Source: JAFKKF01 sp035651055
GTDB lineage: Bacteria; Pseudomonadota; Alphaproteobacteria; Rhizobiales; Kaistiaceae
Direction: 5' to 3'
NCBI GenBank assembly: GCA_035651055.1
Contig: DASRGK010000096.1
Coordinates: 1 to 16,102, forward strand
Length of the DNA: 16,102 nt
The notes below the pieces were generated by a model. That model was given only the letters and a program-made list of their open reading frames with translations, was not told where the DNA came from and searched no databases. Positions 14,165 through 16,102 of this stretch are shown in pieces; within the stretch, counting starts at the first letter, position 1; each line of letters starts with the position of its first letter. The position numbers were made by a program, and so were the translations under genes.

Positions 14165-14659
14165 ATGTTGCGCATGACGCTTGCCGCCTGGGCCGCGGCT
14201 TTCCTTGCCGTATCGCCGCTCGCCGCCCACGAGGTAAAGGTCGGCAACCTCGAACTCACGCAATTGTGGGCGCGGGCGACGCCGCCCAATGCTCCGACCG
14301 CCGGCGGCTACCTCACGATCGCCAATCGCGGCGCCGAGCCGGACACGCTTGTCGCGGCCGCCTCGCCGCTCGCCGCCAAGGGCGAACTGCACGTGATGGC
14401 GATGAAGGACGGCATCATGACCATGCGTCCGGTCGAGGGCGGTATCGAGATTCCCGGCGGCGGCAGCGTCACATTGGCGCCGGACGGTCTCCACATCATG
14501 TTCGTCGGCCCGAAAGCGCCGCTGAGGGAAGGCGACAGATTTCCCGTCTCGCTTACCTTCGCGAAGGCCGGCAAGGTCGATACGTTCCTGCATGTTCTCG
14601 CAATCGGGGCCAAGGGATACGGGGACCACGACATGCCCGATATGAAGATGGCGCCATGA
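14165..14659 (+). CDS. Periplasmic copper chaperone PCu(A)C
   Basis: The 164-residue protein has a signal peptide (residues 1-21, ending SPLAA) and a single cupredoxin-like PCu(A)C domain. The copper site is visible as His76 (ELHVM), Met87 (GIMTMRP), His110 and Met112 (LHIMF), close to the H(M)X10MX21HXM consensus with one extra residue in the loop. Other family features are WARATPPNAPTAGGYLTI and IPGGGSVTLAPDG. It binds Cu(I) in the periplasm and passes it to CuA of cytochrome oxidase, alone or together with Sco. The C-terminus carries an additional His/Met-rich tail, HDMPDMKM, which may bind more copper. ATG 14165 gives a normal signal peptide; the in-frame ATG 14147 would add six residues and is possible. 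Its stop overlaps the sco start (ATGA), supporting joint translation. Confidence 0.93.
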   Translation: MLRMTLAAWAAAFLAVSPLAAHEVKVGNLELTQLWARATPPNAPTAGGYLTIANRGAEPDTLVAAASPLAAKGELHVMAMKDGIMTMRPVEGGIEIPGGGSVTLAPDGLHIMFVGPKAPLREGDRFPVSLTFAKAGKVDTFLHVLAIGAKGYGDHDMPDMKMAP

Positions 14660-15294
14660 ACGGGCTCCGCGCGATCCGGATCGGCCTCTGGGCGATCGTC
14701 GGGCTTGCCGCGATTGCGGTGGTCGCGCTTACCGTCGGCACCGGTCCCGACTCACTCCTCGGCCGCTTCCTCACCGGGGGAGAGCCGGCCGCCGGTTCGC
14801 CGGGCGTCGGCTCCGTCGGCGGACCCTTTTCGCTCGTCAACCAGCGCGGCGAGACGGTTACCGAAGCGGCGCTGAAGGGCCACCCGTCGGCGCTCTTCTT
14901 CGGCTACACCTATTGCCCCGACGTCTGCCCGACGACGCTCGCCGACCTGACCGCGTGGATGAAGGAACTCGGCCCCGACGCCGACCGGCTGAAGGTCTTC
15001 TTCGTCACGGTCGATCCCGAGCGCGACACGGTGGAGCAGATGGCGGCATATCTCGCCGCCTTCGATCCGCGCATCACCGGCCTCACCGGACCGCCGCCCG
15101 CGATCGACGCGATGCTGAAGGAATACCGCATCTACGCCCGCAAGGTTCCGCAGGAGGGCGGCGGCTATCTCATGGACCACAGCGCCGCGGTCTATCTCTT
15201 CGACAATAACGCAGCTTTCACGGCGACCGTCGACTACACCGATCCGCCGTCAGCCGCGCTCGCCAAGCTCAAGAGACTGGTGGGCGTGAGCTAA
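14656..15294 (+). CDS. SCO1/SenC family copper-delivery protein
   Basis: The 212-residue protein has an N-terminal membrane anchor (about residues 9-27) followed by a thioredoxin-like domain in the periplasm. The copper/redox motif is YCPDVCP with Cys87 and Cys91. The third copper ligand is His175 in LMDHSAAVYLF. FVTVDPERDT is also typical. Sco proteins deliver or reduce copper for CuA or CuB assembly in haem-copper oxidases. ATG 14656 overlaps the PCu(A)C stop. The long open frame upstream of it is a shadow of the chaperone gene. It ends 4 bp before the stop of the convergent lipase-like gene, with no terminator visible. No oxidase genes are in the window, so the target oxidase must be encoded elsewhere. 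Confidence 0.95.
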   Translation: MNGLRAIRIGLWAIVGLAAIAVVALTVGTGPDSLLGRFLTGGEPAAGSPGVGSVGGPFSLVNQRGETVTEAALKGHPSALFFGYTYCPDVCPTTLADLTAWMKELGPDADRLKVFFVTVDPERDTVEQMAAYLAAFDPRITGLTGPPPAIDAMLKEYRIYARKVPQEGGGYLMDHSAAVYLFDNNAAFTATVDYTDPPSAALAKLKRLVGVS

Positions 15295-15298
15295 GGGG

Positions 15299-16102
15299 TC
15301 AGGGCGGGCTGAGCTTCAGCGGCGGGTCCCATTGCGCTTCGGTGACGCCGGGCGGCGGCCGGCCCCACGTGTTCTTGCGCGTATCCGGCAGGTCCGCGAA
15401 GAAACGAACGATCATCCTGTGCAGCATGTTCATGTTGGGCAGGATGCCGTGGAAGCCGCCGACCTCGGTCAGCGCGACGTCGCCGATCTCCCAGTAGCCG
15501 TAGTCCGAGGGCGTGACGCAAACGAGGCTCTGGTAGGGAAGGAACGGCGGCACCGCGCCGGCGAAAGGAACGGTGCCGTCTCCGGTGAGTTTCGGATCGG
15601 CGGGCGGCGGCTTTCCCCATTCGTCCATGCGGTCGGCCGTGCGGAACGCGAATTCCGGCTCCTGGCCGTTCTTCACCACCTCCAGCCTGACCCGCGTCGT
15701 GGCGTCGACGCCGACGACGCATAGCCAACTCTTCGCAGTTAGCCCGGCTTTCCCGAGGTCGAGCCTTTCGACGTTGGTTCGATGTTGCCGCGCCATGCGC
15801 AGCATGTCCGCGAAGATTTTTGCCGCAGCGGCGCGCCGGTCCGCCTTTGCCCGGTCCGGATCCAGCCCGTGCAGGCGGATATATTCCGCAATGGTATCGA
15901 TGATGGTCGTCTGCCAGAGACCGGGGTCGAACAGCGAATTGGGAAGGCCCGGCGCGACCGTCAGCCCTTCGGCGAAAGACGGCATCAGGTAGTAGAGGCC
16001 GGGCGTCATGCGTGCCGCTTCGCGTTCGCGCGAGGATGGCGGTGTCGTTCCGAGGTTGGCGGTGCCGGTAGTCACCTTGATCACCGCTTCGAACGAGCCC
16101 TG
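15299..16102 (-). CDS. Lecithin:cholesterol acyltransferase (LCAT)-like alpha/beta hydrolase, C-terminal part
   Basis: The frame is open to the right edge, so the N-terminus with the nucleophile serine lies outside and 267 residues are visible. The GTG at 16084 is not a convincing start, because the coding frame continues (SFEAV) beyond it. Visible LCAT/PF02450-type signs are TPGLYYLMPSF, the acid loop TGDGTVPF (codons at 15563-15583 for GDGTVPF), supplying the likely catalytic aspartate, and GGFHGILPNM with the likely catalytic histidine (codon 15449-15451). The protein would be an acyltransferase, phospholipase or lipase. Its substrate and cellular site cannot be judged without the missing N-terminus. 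It converges on the sco gene. Family assignment rests on motif memory and could be a related bacterial lipase. Confidence 0.68.
   Translation of the reverse strand, partial: QGSFEAVIKVTTGTANLGTTPPSSREREAARMTPGLYYLMPSFAEGLTVAPGLPNSLFDPGLWQTTIIDTIAEYIRLHGLDPDRAKADRRAAAAKIFADMLRMARQHRTNVERLDLGKAGLTAKSWLCVVGVDATTRVRLEVVKNGQEPEFAFRTADRMDEWGKPPPADPKLTGDGTVPFAGAVPPFLPYQSLVCVTPSDYGYWEIGDVALTEVGGFHGILPNMNMLHRMIVRFFADLPDTRKNTWGRPPPGVTEAQWDPPLKLSPP

Noticed and set aside
14266..15294. Longer version of the Sco protein (342 codons)
   Set aside because: The upstream part is a shadow of the PCu(A)C gene, and the membrane anchor starts at ATG 14656.

Overview
This is a gene-dense, GC-rich (about two-thirds GC by eye) chromosomal window. 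It most likely comes from an alphaproteobacterium of the Hyphomicrobiales (Rhizobiales) type. The basis is the wording of the conserved proteins (TldD, PdxH, Dxs, pirin), the strong preference for G/C at third codon positions, and alphaproteobacterial neighbourhoods I recall, such as pdxH divergent from an RT0821/Lpp0805-type lipoprotein and a DnaJ-like gene, and an HDAC-like gene next to xseB near dxs. This is recognition from memory, not a database result. I see no rRNA, tRNA, CRISPR array, insertion sequence, integrase or phage gene. No gap between genes exceeds about 120 bp, so no long stretch is unexplained.

Layout. (1) Positions 1-3757, plus strand: the 3' end of an isoprenylcysteine-carboxyl-methyltransferase-like membrane protein, then tldD (metalloprotease subunit), then a Kef-type cation/proton antiporter with an NAD-binding KTN domain. 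(2) 3767-4396, minus: pdxH, convergent with the antiporter and starting almost back to back with the next gene. (3) 4413-5954, plus: a small surface lipoprotein and a zinc-finger-less DnaJ/CbpA-type co-chaperone, with a strong palindrome between them. (4) 5959-6909, minus: a Sua5-type threonylcarbamoyl-AMP synthase (t6A tRNA modification). (5) 7007-10702, plus: a compact operon of acyl-CoA dehydrogenase, crotonase-fold enoyl-CoA isomerase/hydratase, HDAC-like zinc deacylase and xseB, joined by ATGA and TGATG overlaps and a 14-bp gap. (6) 10781-11707, plus: a pirin-family cupin behind a 78-bp gap that holds two dyads. (7) 11822-15294, plus: dxs, whose stop codon overlaps the start of a small secreted Cys/His protein (DUF2946-like), followed by a PCu(A)C copper chaperone and a Sco protein. 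(8) 15299-16102, minus: the C-terminal part of an LCAT-type acyltransferase/lipase that runs off the right edge.

How the genes work together. The acyl-CoA dehydrogenase and crotonase are probably successive steps of one acyl-CoA degradation route. The HDAC-like protein is co-translated with them and could remove acyl groups from proteins or small amines. The PCu(A)C and Sco proteins form a periplasmic copper-delivery pair for the CuA/CuB sites of cytochrome c oxidase, and the small secreted protein probably belongs to the same job. Dxs starts the non-mevalonate isoprenoid pathway, which also supplies quinone and haem A side chains. This gives a possible, unproven, reason for its coupling to oxidase copper loading. 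Most of the window is housekeeping. I did not find a convincing wholly new system; the most distinctive features are the dxs-copper coupling and the acyl-CoA/deacylase operon.
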